Shown here one piece after another: positions 24,766 through 33,212 of a stretch of DNA of 64,000 nucleotides. Made by a program: the position numbers and the translations under genes. The stretch lies in NCBI GenBank assembly GCA_964520325.1, contig CAZFOB010000013.1:34461-98460 (forward strand), in the 5' to 3' direction. The DNA is from CAZFOB01 sp964520325. GTDB lineage: Bacteria > Actinomycetota > JAICYB01. The notes below the pieces were generated by a model. That model was not told where the DNA came from and made no database searches. It was given only the letters and a program-made list of their open reading frames with translations. Every line of letters starts with the position of its first letter. Positions within the stretch are counted from its first letter, which is position 1.

Positions 24766-25104
24766 TTGCCGGATCGTCCGGCAACGTGGGTTGCGTTCGC
24801 CATCTTCCTCACCTTGTGCACGGCGTGCATCGTCGCGATCGTCGCCCTCGCGCTGGTCATCACGCCGCGGACGCCGCCACCGCAGACACCGAGCCGGTTC
24901 GGGTTCCCGACGGTTGCGTCGCCAGCTTGGGTGCACACGTCCGCGAGCCGCACTCAAGCGGCGGACGAGGCGTGGGGTCAGGCGCAGGTGCTTTCTCGCA
25001 TCACTGCTCGGAAGTACCGGACTCTCCGCGTCGCGTCGCCTTTCATATTCGCTTCGGTTGTGATGTACCTGGTGCTGGCCGTCACGCTCGCCGTTGTCCG
25101 ATGA
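24766..25104 (+). CDS. Small two-helix membrane protein
   Basis: 112 residues from a TTG at 24766. Hydrophobic helices at about 8-33 and 90-111 flank a soluble loop with Pro-rich and helical parts. The start lies in a perfect inverted repeat (TTGCCGGA / TCCGGCAA, 24766-24784), which might hide the start in mRNA structure. No family recognised and the start is uncertain. Confidence 0.45.
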   Translation: MPDRPATWVAFAIFLTLCTACIVAIVALALVITPRTPPPQTPSRFGFPTVASPAWVHTSASRTQAADEAWGQAQVLSRITARKYRTLRVASPFIFASVVMYLVLAVTLAVVR

Positions 25105-25241
25105 CCGGATTGCCGACAGTCAGTTCCGGCGCCGCGCGCGCATCTGTCCCTTGGTTCGCTGATCGGCGGACCACGTTTGTTCCCGAGGCCGGCGGCGGAA
25201 GAGCCCACGGCAGTTGTGTCGACCACCTAGGCGAGCCGGGT

Positions 25242-25277
25242 GACGGTACCGCCGGGGCTGTGCCCAGCGGTACCGTC
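25242..25277. repeat. Strong hairpin-forming inverted repeat
   Basis: Arms GACGGTACCGC and GCGGTACCGTC (perfect, 11 bp) around a 14-bp centre that can itself pair (GGGC/GCCC). There is no T-tract after it. Confidence 0.6.
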
Positions 25278-25620
25278 CCGAGCTCAGGTCGCCGCGCGTC
25301 TTACGCGGCCAACCTCGAGTAGATCCGACAGAGACATGCAACGCCTTGACGAGCTCTACGCGAGGATGCTGGGTGCAAAGATCCTGGATTGCTCGATCGA
25401 TGGTCTCGACCGGCCCCACACAGCTGTGACGTCGACGTACTCCTCGAGCGTGAGGTAGACGGCGAAGTAATCCATCCGGCGTCTCGGGCGCATGTTCCGC
25501 GAGCAGAGATGGGCTCGCGGACGAGTTCTCGAACAAGCGCGGCCCCACGAGACGTGGATCGAGACGGTCCGCGTGACGCTCGTTGTCGAACATAGAAAGG
25601 CCGGGCCGACCCGGAAGCAC

Positions 25621-25642
25621 GAAACCGAACGCGTTCGGTTTC
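25621..25642. repeat. Perfect 22-bp palindrome
   Basis: Continuous two-fold symmetric sequence centred on ACGCGT, starting GAAACCG and ending CGGTTTC, without a central spacer. Fits a repressor operator or a recombination/resolution site. Confidence 0.6.
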
Positions 25643-25843
25643 ATGTTCACGCCGATCTTCGCTCGGACCTCATGGACGCATCTTGACGCGACATGCGGCC
25701 ATCTGCGGCTCAGCGAACGTCCGTCCCGTGCTGGTCCCGTTCGACGTCGAGCATTGCCGGAAAATGCCGACAAACGACGAAGCTAAATGCGCTGGTCACA
25801 CCGCATTATGGCGGCGTACTTCGCTGGTCAACGGACAGTGTGA

Positions 25844-25892
25844 GCTGCGTGCGTAACGCAGAGGTCGGCGGTTCGAATCCGCTCGCCTCCAC
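25844..25892 (+). repeat. att repeat 3 (tRNA-Ala 3' fragment)
   Basis: Aligns with 1971-2019 of the tRNA with two mismatches, both in the anticodon loop (loop TGCGTAA in place of TTCGCAA). The 5' half of the tRNA is missing. Marks the right end of unit 2 and the start of the scar copy. Confidence 0.88.
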
Positions 25893-26681
25893 GTAAGAAG
25901 CTGCACGTCAGGTGGCGTGTGGCTTCTTTCGTTGTGGGGGCTGGGATCCTCGGGGTTGCTCTGGGGTTGTTCTCAGGTCGCCAGCGCCGCTGTCCGCCCT
26001 CGACTTTGTCATGGAGACGGCGTAACATAGACGTTACGGTGCCACCACAAGCCAGGAGACCTCGAACCGGGGCGGAGAAGTACTTCCGCCGCAGACTCGC
26101 GGACCCCGAGTACGCGGGCGCGTACAAGGCTGCCCGATCGCGAATCGCGCAGATCGATGAACTCCTGCGCGATATCGACTCCCGCCGGTCGGACTTGGGA
26201 CTCAGCAAAGCCGAGCTCGGGAGGCGTGCGGGTCTGAAGCCAGAAGCGGTGCGGCGACTGCTGACGTCGGATCATCCGAACCCGACGCTGTCAACGTTGA
26301 TCGCTATCGCGGAGTCGCTCGACCTCGCTATCGCCGTCGTATCGGAGAGCCCGCACAAGGCGCCGTCTCCGCCGGCGAAGAGGACTAAGCCGTCACGGTC
26401 CGGCGCTGCCGGAACTCGTCGCCGAGCTTCTTGATCCGCTCGTAGTCGCGACGCGTCGCCGCGCTGCGAGGTGGCTTGGAAAGGCCGCCGATGCAGATGA
26501 TCGACGAGCCGCCCAGATCTTTCGCGTCGCGCTCGAGGAAGCAGAACAGACGGTGGTTCTGACCGGCACCTCGGAGGCGGATCTCGTAGAAGCCCGCCAT
26601 GTCGCCGTGCATCGCCTGCCATTTGCCGCCGCCCGAGAACGCCGGAGGCGGCGCTTCCGCGACGGCGTCGAGGACCGCCTG
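25855..26681 (+). repeat. Right copy of 827-bp perfect direct repeat
   Basis: Identical to 1982-2808. It starts in the att repeat and ends inside the toxin gene, after which similarity falls to about 90%. Confidence 0.9.
26039..26434 (+). CDS. XRE-family helix-turn-helix protein, second copy
   Basis: Identical in sequence to the gene at 2166-2561, including the CGTAAC/GTTACG inverted repeat just upstream. It again overlaps the convergent toxin gene by 50 bp. The duplicate pair lies in the scar next to chromosomal DNA. Confidence 0.75.
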   Translation: MPPQARRPRTGAEKYFRRRLADPEYAGAYKAARSRIAQIDELLRDIDSRRSDLGLSKAELGRRAGLKPEAVRRLLTSDHPNPTLSTLIAIAESLDLAIAVVSESPHKAPSPPAKRTKPSRSGAAGTRRRAS

Positions 26682-26831
26682 AATGTCGGCGGCCACCTTG
26701 ACGGGCAGTTCATCGAGGAACTCCATCGCAGGAACCGTGCGGGAAGCATCGTCGGCGCGGTGGCGCTGGAAGAAGTGGATGCGCCAAGGCTCAAGAGGCG
26801 ACTCGGACGATGGACGGGAGCGTGGCGTCAA
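26385..26831 (-). CDS. RelE/HigB-like toxin, second copy
   Basis: 148 residues; the C-terminal part is identical to the copy at 2512-2955, while the first 35 residues differ at several positions and carry one extra residue (RPSSESPLEPW against RASESPPEPW). The start ATG still overlaps the stop codon of the truncated DUF5343 remnant. With its DUF5343 partner and promoter lost, its expression is uncertain. Confidence 0.7.
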   Translation of the reverse strand: MTPRSRPSSESPLEPWRIHFFQRHRADDASRTVPAMEFLDELPVKVAADIQAVLDAVAEAPPPAFSGGGKWQAMHGDMAGFYEIRLRGAGQNHRLFCFLERDAKDLGGSSIICIGGLSKPPRSAATRRDYERIKKLGDEFRQRRTVTA

Positions 26832-26925
26832 TCGTCACTTCCCTCCGCTGAGGGCGGCGCGTCGTCGACGGGAACTGTGAAGTCGAGCGCGGCTTCGAAC
26901 GCCTTGAGGAACCCGTCGCGTTGCT
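26828..26925 (-). pseudogene. Truncated 3' end of a DUF5343-like gene
   Basis: The last about 32 codons (QRDGFLKAFEAALDFTVPVDDAP ...) match the end of the gene at 2952-3668; similarity then stops at about 26925, where chromosomal sequence leading to the SNF2 gene begins. This marks the right boundary of the third-element scar. Confidence 0.75.
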
Positions 26926-26989
26926 CCCGCGCGCGCCAAGACGGAAGGGTCGGACTCGGTCGGAGTAACGCCAAGCGCTCCGATGCCCG

Positions 26990-29900
26990 CTACGACAGCA
27001 GGAGCTCCAGATCTTCGCGATCGATCCGGCGGATCAGGCTGTTGTCCGCGGTGATGATCGCATCGGCCAGCGCTCGCTTCGCCCCCTGGAGCTCGAGGAC
27101 CTTCTCCTCGACGGTGTCGCGGGCGATGATCCGGTACGCGAAGACCGGACGCGTCTGTCCGATGCGGTGCGTCCGGTCGATCGCTTGCGCCTCGACGGCC
27201 GGGTTCCACCACGGATCGAGGAGGAAGACGTACTCGGCCCCCGTGAGGTTGAGTCCCAGCCCTCCCGCTTTCAGGCTGATGAGGAACAAGCGCACGTCCG
27301 GATCCGATTGGAAGCGATCGACCTTCGCTCCGCGGTCACGCGTGCGTCCGTCCAGGTACTCGTAGACGATCCCCTGGCGGTCCAGTCGCTCGCGGACGAT
27401 CGCGAGCATCTTCGTGAACTGCGAGAACACCAGCGCCTTGTGCCCCTCCGCCGCGACCTCCAAGAGCTGCGGGATGAGGACGTCCAGCTTGGCGCTCGAC
27501 TCGGTGGCCTTCGCCTTGTCGATGAGCCCCGGGTGGCACGCCGCCTGCCGCAGCCTGAGCAGCGCTTCGAGGACGAACACCTTCGATCTGTTGATGCCGT
27601 CCCGGTCCACCCGCGCGAGCAGGTCGCGCTGGTAGTGCGCGCGGAGCTGGTCGTACTGCTTGCGCTGGTTTCCTTGGAGCTCGCAGTACACCGTCTGCTC
27701 GGTCTTCGGAGGAAGGTCGGACGCCACTTGGTCCTTCGTCCGTCGCAGGATGAACGGACGCAGCGCATGGGACAGACCGGCGCGCGAGGTCGGATCGTTG
27801 CCGTTCAGCAGCGCGTTGAAGCGCGGTGCGTTCCCGAGGATCCCAGGGTTCAGGAACTCGAAGAGGCTCCACAACTCGCCGAGATGGTTCTCGATCGGCG
27901 TCCCACTCATCGCCAATCGGTGATCGGCCTGCACGAGCCGTGCGGCTTTCGCCGTCGCCGTGGACGCGTTCTTGATCGCCTGCGCCTCGTCCAGGATGCA
28001 GTAGTCGAAGGCGACGTCCCGGAGCGCGGCGACGTCACGTCGCAGCGTCCCGTATGTCGTCAGCACGACGTCGTAGGACGCGAAATGCTCACCGGACGTC
28101 ATCCGCGCACCGGTGTGATCGAGGACCTTCAGCTTCGGCGTGAAGCGCGCGGCCTCGTGCAGCCAATTGAAGACGAGCGATTTCGGGACGACCACCAGCG
28201 ACGGCGGGATCGTCTCCTTGCGCCGTCCGCGCGCGCGGGTCACTCGCCGGCCTTCGAGGAGCGCGAGCACCTGGATCGTCTTCCCGAGCCCCATGTCGTC
28301 GGCGAGGCATCCACCGAAGCTGAAGCGCTCCAGGAAGTGGAGCCAGCCGAGTCCGTCGCGCTGGTACGGACGCAGCTCGCCAACGAAGCCCGCCGGTTCG
28401 GTGATCGCTTCGATCCGCTCGAAGCCGGCGAGCTCGTCGCGGGCGCGCCGGAACGCGTCGTCGAGCGTCACGTCCGGTTGCTCGGCGAGCAGCGCGTCGA
28501 GCAGACCGAGCTGTCCGCGTCTGAATCGCAGCTTGCCGCCATCGACCGTCCCCGTGCCGGCGAGCGCGGAGTACCGTGCGAGCCACTCCTCCGGCACCAG
28601 GCCGACGCTGCCGTCGGAGAGGGTGACGTAGCTCTCGCCGCGCGCGGCGGCGGCGAGCAGCTCCGGCAACGACGCGAGCGTTCCGTGGAAGTCGAGGCCG
28701 CCGTCGAGATCGAACCAGTCGATCCCCGAGCTCACCTCGAACCGCCAAGCGCCCGGCGTGCGGTAGAGCTTGCCCTCGGCCTCGACGTGCCAGCCCAGCG
28801 CGAGCAGATCGCGCACGGCCTTCGGGAGCCGCTTGGGCAGCAGCTCCGCTTCACCTCGTTCACCGACGGTGAAGCCTGCCGACTTCATCTGCTCAGAAGC
28901 TTCGCCCTCCGCGACCGGATCGCGCCGGACGAGGCTGCGGCGCTGCGGGTCGAAGACGCCCCGCCGCGCGTCGGCTGCGTCCACGATCTGACCGTCGTAG
29001 TCGAAAGACAGCGAACCGGACAGCCGCGGCGTCGCTCTCCACGTGTCGGCCCCCTTCCCGATCCGCAATCGTGGCTGCGGGACGACCGTGACCTCGTCCA
29101 CGGCGATCGCCGGCGGGAGCTCGATCGGCGGCAGGCTCGCAAGCGCGAAGGTCTGGTCGAGGAACGCGTCGATCTCGTCGGCCGGGACGCTGATGGCTCC
29201 GCGCCGGCGGATGAGCGAGGTCCACCCGAACGCGCCGCCATGGTGGAGCCGGGCGACCGTGCCGTCCGACTTGAACAGGTATCCGGACGACAACGTCAAG
29301 AGCGGTTCGGCGACCCCCATCCGCTGACCGCAGCGGTGCAGGACGGCCGTCACCGCGAACGACGCGTCGCCCTGCTCGGTCACCTCGAGCGCGAGCTCCC
29401 ATGCAGGACCGTCGTCCATGCGCAGGTCCACGAGGTCCTCGGACGAACGGTCGCGGCGCAAGCGGGCCCGGCCGGTGGCGCACAGCGATGGGAGGACGAC
29501 GTCCACGATCGTCCGCGGGATGGCGATGTGTGAACCCGAGATCGCGCGGCCGTATCCATAACCGGAGCTGTACCTGTAGCTCCCGTAGCCGCTTGTGTGC
29601 GTCCCCAGGAGCATCGCGAGGACCTGCCGATCGGCGGCTTCGGGGCTGTGTCGGATCAGCTCCTCGTTGATCGCCGCGGGCTTGGTCTTGCTCCACGTGC
29701 CGTCGCGCTTGCGATCGCGATGCAGGACATCGAGGGTGAGTGAGCCGCTCGCCATCGTGTCGGCGATGTCGATGACGTAGAGCTGCTCGCGTCCCTCCGG
29801 CCACCTCCGGTCGTGTCGGGCCACGAGTGCGTCGTTGCGCTGTGCTTCGTTGATCGTCCGAAGGACGGACTTCCAGGCGGTGCCGCCTTCGCCCGGGCTC

Positions 29901-30343
29901 CGGACGCGGTCGGATCGGCGAGACACCGGTTGCTGGTGGAGCACCCGCGTGGCGGGGGCAGCGACGTCGTCGCCGTCCGGCTCGACGCCGAAGTCGTCAT
30001 CGATTGAGAAGTCGTCGTCGGCATCGATGTCGTCGGCTTCGGCGGCGAGCAGCGTTGCCCAGATGTGCTTGCACACCCGGCCCCCGTCACCGAAGTACGG
30101 GCAGTCGCAGGAGACCACGAGCTGATCGCCCTTGCTCTGCAGCACGATCGAGTACCTGCGGGTGCCGAAGACATGCGCGCGGACCTCGCCGTTGTTGGTG
30201 AGGAGCTCGACCGCACCCTCGCGATGGTACGCACGGCCGCGCCTGCGGACCTCGTCCGGCACGAGGTGCTCAAAGCGGTCGACGAGAGATCCGTGGTCCA
30301 GGTCGCCCCCTCGGTCCATTGTCCGCGGTCGACCGCGGAGCAT
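26990..30343 (-). CDS. SWIM-domain SNF2-family helicase
   Basis: 1117 residues. An N-terminal SWIM zinc finger (C79, C81, C91, H93 in CDCPYFGDGGRVCKHIW) is followed by an acidic stretch, a large central region and a SNF2 motor: Walker A DDMGLGKT near 685, DEAQ near 785, then the helicase C domain with AGGLGLNLT and DPWWNPAVEAQAIDRTHRIGQ. This is the bacterial RapA/HepA-like group of double-stranded-DNA translocases, linked to transcription or DNA repair. An internal ATG at 30319 is an alternative start. It is the first chromosomal gene right of the island. Confidence 0.92.
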   Translation of the reverse strand: MLRGRPRTMDRGGDLDHGSLVDRFEHLVPDEVRRRGRAYHREGAVELLTNNGEVRAHVFGTRRYSIVLQSKGDQLVVSCDCPYFGDGGRVCKHIWATLLAAEADDIDADDDFSIDDDFGVEPDGDDVAAPATRVLHQQPVSRRSDRVRSPGEGGTAWKSVLRTINEAQRNDALVARHDRRWPEGREQLYVIDIADTMASGSLTLDVLHRDRKRDGTWSKTKPAAINEELIRHSPEAADRQVLAMLLGTHTSGYGSYRYSSGYGYGRAISGSHIAIPRTIVDVVLPSLCATGRARLRRDRSSEDLVDLRMDDGPAWELALEVTEQGDASFAVTAVLHRCGQRMGVAEPLLTLSSGYLFKSDGTVARLHHGGAFGWTSLIRRRGAISVPADEIDAFLDQTFALASLPPIELPPAIAVDEVTVVPQPRLRIGKGADTWRATPRLSGSLSFDYDGQIVDAADARRGVFDPQRRSLVRRDPVAEGEASEQMKSAGFTVGERGEAELLPKRLPKAVRDLLALGWHVEAEGKLYRTPGAWRFEVSSGIDWFDLDGGLDFHGTLASLPELLAAAARGESYVTLSDGSVGLVPEEWLARYSALAGTGTVDGGKLRFRRGQLGLLDALLAEQPDVTLDDAFRRARDELAGFERIEAITEPAGFVGELRPYQRDGLGWLHFLERFSFGGCLADDMGLGKTIQVLALLEGRRVTRARGRRKETIPPSLVVVPKSLVFNWLHEAARFTPKLKVLDHTGARMTSGEHFASYDVVLTTYGTLRRDVAALRDVAFDYCILDEAQAIKNASTATAKAARLVQADHRLAMSGTPIENHLGELWSLFEFLNPGILGNAPRFNALLNGNDPTSRAGLSHALRPFILRRTKDQVASDLPPKTEQTVYCELQGNQRKQYDQLRAHYQRDLLARVDRDGINRSKVFVLEALLRLRQAACHPGLIDKAKATESSAKLDVLIPQLLEVAAEGHKALVFSQFTKMLAIVRERLDRQGIVYEYLDGRTRDRGAKVDRFQSDPDVRLFLISLKAGGLGLNLTGAEYVFLLDPWWNPAVEAQAIDRTHRIGQTRPVFAYRIIARDTVEEKVLELQGAKRALADAIITADNSLIRRIDREDLELLLS

Positions 30344-30367
30344 ACTCTTGCCGGCCGACAGCCGCGG

Positions 30368-31785
30368 TCAGCGTCTGAGGACGCAAACCGGTGCTCGCCG
30401 CGCCGGGGAAGCGCCGCGCCACATCGCCGCGCCGAGGACTTCGTCCGGTGTGAGCCAAGAACCGGCCTGATCTGAAACGCGCGCCTTGGCGTCGAACCGG
30501 TAGACGTCGAGGCCGCGATGCCGGTCGTTGCCGAACAGGTAGAACGACCCGTCGGGCTCGAACCTGTTCGTCTTCGCGGACCACGTGTCGGCGTTGTCGA
30601 GCGCGTAATACCCGATCTCCCGCATGCCGGCGCCGACGTTACCGGCTGTGGGCACCGCACCCACCGACAGGCCGGCGAGCCCGGACACGTCCACGACGCG
30701 AACACCCGCTTCGTACCAGCCGATCGTCATGAGCTTCCGCTTGTGATACAGGCGCAGCACGTGGGACGTACAGACGAAGCTGCCAAAAGCCGGCCTCACC
30801 TCGGGCATCGCCCAGAAGCCGACCTTGACGGGCGTGCGTTCGAGATCGCCGGTGACGTCGAAGACGTGCAGCCCGCCGCCGGGGCAGAATCCGTTACCTG
30901 CTGCACCGGCGACTTCGTCGGTGACGATGAGGAATGTCCGCTTGCCGAGGATCGGATCGACGAGCGTGATCGGGTCGGACTGGTGATGGATGTTGATGGC
31001 CGGGTCGAGGATCCGTCCGATGATCATTGGCGTGCGTGGGTTGGACGTGTCCAGGATCAGTGAATGTGTGATCGCGGCGACGTACGCTCGCTTCCCGTTG
31101 GCGCTGAACGTGACGTCGTGCGACTCCAAGCCGAGCCCGAGGGGCAGGTTCGCGATCCTGCGTGGCTGGGTCAGGTTCGAGATGTCAATGACTTCGAGTT
31201 CGGCAGCTTTGGAGCTGAGGTCGGCGTTGGAGTTGTAAAGGTAGCGTCCGCTTGGGTGCACCGACTGGTTGTGCGATCCCTTCGAGATCGGGACGAATCC
31301 AACCGTTTCCGGACGCAGCGGTTCCGTCACGTCGATCAGAAACGTGCCGTAGACCCTGTCGGTGATCCCGACGTCGCGATAACAGCGCGAAGCGGTGACG
31401 GTTTCGCTGGAGATGTCATCGGCGGTGTACGCAAGGAGTGTGCGTGATCCCCGACGGAAGACCTGGACGTCACCTTGCGCTACGGCGCAGTCGTACAAGG
31501 AGGTCAGTCGTGGCTTTCGCGGCGACGTGATATCGATGATCTGGAGGCGTTGCGATACGTCCCGGCGAACGCATACTCGCGGCCGGCGATACGGGCGAAC
31601 TCGATATCGGTGCCCGACGGGATGTCCTGTCCGTAGCGCAGCTCGTAACGCAGGGTCGTGACATGCCGCATGTTCGCACTGCCCGCGCCCGGCGCGGCGT
31701 GCGCGGGCACGGCGGTGACGACGAGGCTCGTCGCGACGATGGTCACGAGCAAGCGTTGCTTGATCCGGTTCCTCATGACCCCCAA
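30368..31785 (-). pseudogene. Secreted LVIVD-repeat protein, frameshifted
   Basis: Two frames make one protein: 31785 to about 31545 encodes a signal peptide (LLVTIVATSLVVTAVPAHA) and the start of the mature part (REYAFAGTYRNA), and from about 31545 to 30368 the protein resumes with LQIIDITSPRKPRLTSLYDC and continues with repeats of the LVIVD beta-propeller type (DVTFSANGKRAYVAA, GLHVFDVTG, GVRVVDVSG). One base appears lost (or two gained) at 31541-31552, in the stretch CGCAACGCCTCCAGATC as read on the minus strand. The rest is intact, so this is either a recent mutation or an assembly error. The product would be an exported propeller protein of unknown role. Confidence 0.8.
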
Positions 31786-31809
31786 TGACCTCAGTTGAGC
31801 GTAGAGCGC

Positions 31810-33135
31810 TTACCCGTTGCGCGGGATCTCGTTGAACGGCAGCAGGTGGTCGTTGCGGGGCTCTTTCGGCAGGCCGAGGACGCGTTCACCGATGACGTTC
31901 ATCTGCACCTGGTCGGTTCCGCCGTAGATCGCCGGCGCCTGAGCCATCAGCGCCTGAGCCTGGAGGCCGCCGAGGAACGGGTTGCCCGTCGCTTCGTCGA
32001 TCACCTTCTGCTCCTCCGGCGTCTGCGCTGCGAGCAGGCCCTGCGCTCCGACGATCTGCAGGCCGAGATCGCGCGACTGGCGGACGATCTCGCTCATGAG
32101 GAGCTTCGAGATGTTCGCGAGACCGGGGATGTCGCCGCCGGAGCTACGCGTCGCCTTGTAACGCTCTGTGTTGAGACGGCCGATCTCGCCGAGGATGTGC
32201 AGGTTCGCGATCTTCTGCCGGATGACGGGGTTCTTCCAGGTTCCGTTGCCCTTGGCGAGACCGACCATCAGCGAAGCGCTGCCTCCGCGGTTGCGGGCCA
32301 TCGCCGCGCGGCGTCCACCTCCGTTGCCAGTGGGCTTCGCGAAGTCGCCGACGCGTTTGTCGAGCTGCCCACCCTTGGATCCCGGCATCGCCATTCCGCC
32401 GGCGCCGCCGCCACCGCCGGCACCGAGACCGGCGCGCTCGAAGGCGAGCGTGGTGTTCGCCGCCGCCCATCCGTTGTTGACACCGTTGATGACGGCGTCC
32501 TTGCCGACACGCGCGTCCGACATGAAGACTTCGCTGAAGAGCGCGTGTCCGGTCATCTCGCGCAGCGGACGGACGTCCACCCCCGGCTGCAGCATGTTGA
32601 ACGCGAACCACGTGATGCCCTGGTGCTTGGGGACGTTCGCGTCGGTGCGTGCGAGCAGCATGCCCATGTCGGCCATCTGTGCACCCGACGTCCACACCTT
32701 CTGTCCGTTGATGATGAACTCGTCGTCCTGCTCGGTCGCCTTTGTCGAAAGACCGGCGAGATCGGAGCCGGCGCCCGGCTCGCTGAAGAGCTGGCACCAC
32801 GCGTTCTTGCCGGTGACGATGTCGCGGACGAAGACGTCGATCTGTTCCTGGGTGCCGTGCGTCGCGATGGTCGGTGCGGCGAGCAGCAGGCCGAGTCCGG
32901 CCGGGGGGCCGAGAGCGCCGAGCTCACCGAGCTCGCTCAATACCCGCGTAGCGTCCGGACGCGAAAGGCCCTTGCCGTAGGCGTTGGCCGGCAAGGTCGG
33001 CGCTCCCCAGCCCGAGAGACCGAGGCGCTCCCACCACTCGCCAACGGTGATGTCCGGGTCCCAGTTCTGGTCGAGCCACTCGCGAAACTCCGCGACGAGG
33101 GCGTCGACGTCGACTTTGGGTTCAAGTGTGGTCAT
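31810..33135 (-). CDS. Acyl-CoA dehydrogenase
   Basis: 441 residues, GGAG before ATG. The ACAD N-terminal, beta-barrel (LFSEPGAGSDLAGLSTKA, NGQKVWTSGA) and C-terminal helical domains are present. A Gly/Ala-rich insert (about 235-295) interrupts the last domain, as in some actinobacterial FadE proteins. The usual catalytic YEGT segment reads YGGTDQVQMN, so the base Glu is not at its standard place, as in other YGGT-type family members. It would oxidise an acyl-CoA with FAD; the substrate is unknown. Divergent from the GNAT-like gene, with a palindrome between. Confidence 0.9.
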   Translation of the reverse strand: MTTLEPKVDVDALVAEFREWLDQNWDPDITVGEWWERLGLSGWGAPTLPANAYGKGLSRPDATRVLSELGELGALGPPAGLGLLLAAPTIATHGTQEQIDVFVRDIVTGKNAWCQLFSEPGAGSDLAGLSTKATEQDDEFIINGQKVWTSGAQMADMGMLLARTDANVPKHQGITWFAFNMLQPGVDVRPLREMTGHALFSEVFMSDARVGKDAVINGVNNGWAAANTTLAFERAGLGAGGGGGAGGMAMPGSKGGQLDKRVGDFAKPTGNGGGRRAAMARNRGGSASLMVGLAKGNGTWKNPVIRQKIANLHILGEIGRLNTERYKATRSSGGDIPGLANISKLLMSEIVRQSRDLGLQIVGAQGLLAAQTPEEQKVIDEATGNPFLGGLQAQALMAQAPAIYGGTDQVQMNVIGERVLGLPKEPRNDHLLPFNEIPRNG

Positions 33136-33158
33136 GGTCTCTCCGCCTTTCAGTGTCC

Positions 33159-33176
33159 CTTGACTCTCGAGTCAAG
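33159..33176. promoter_or_regulatory. 18-bp palindrome between divergent genes
   Basis: CTTGACTC and GAGTCAAG around a 2-bp centre, 24 bp upstream of the acyl-CoA dehydrogenase ATG and 37 bp before ATG 33213. Likely operator for a dimeric regulator of fatty-acid genes; its TTGAC could also be part of a -35 box. Confidence 0.55.
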
Positions 33177-33212
33177 TATCGCAAAAGACTCGCCGAACGC
33201 CATATTGACGAC

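Larger units (their letters stand above)
25105..25843. other. Geneless, palindrome-bearing end of unit 2
   Basis: About 740 bp with no recognisable gene on either strand; the open frames present read as low-complexity Arg-rich shadows. A short minus-strand stretch near 25400-25480 (MDYFAVYLTLEEYVDVTAV) looks protein-like but is only about 40 codons. The two palindromes are listed separately. Confidence 0.5.
19684..25892. mobile_element. Integrated segment, unit 2 (between att repeats 2 and 3)
   Basis: About 6.2 kb bounded by tRNA-Ala-derived repeats at 19638-19683 and 25844-25892. It contains no integrase, so it is either a decayed element, cargo mobilised by the integrase of unit 1, or chromosomal DNA trapped between two insertion events. 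The presence of purC, normally a core gene, keeps the last option open. Confidence 0.6.

Noticed and set aside
25120..25773. A 217-codon minus-strand frame at the end of unit 2
   Set aside because: Arg/Gly/Pro-rich with no motif and no ribosome-binding site; palindromes interrupt it.
25844..25892. A tRNA with a CGT anticodon
   Set aside because: The loop reads CGT, but the 5' half is absent, so it is a diverged att fragment and not a tRNA.
1974..25892. A complete prophage or conjugative element
   Set aside because: No capsid, portal, tail, large terminase, relaxase or TraB/FtsK-like genes are present.
27167..29533. A 788-codon open frame on the plus strand opposite the SNF2 gene
   Set aside because: It is a high-GC shadow: Arg/Glu/Val-rich, no domain, and the minus strand has a complete SWIM/SNF2 protein.
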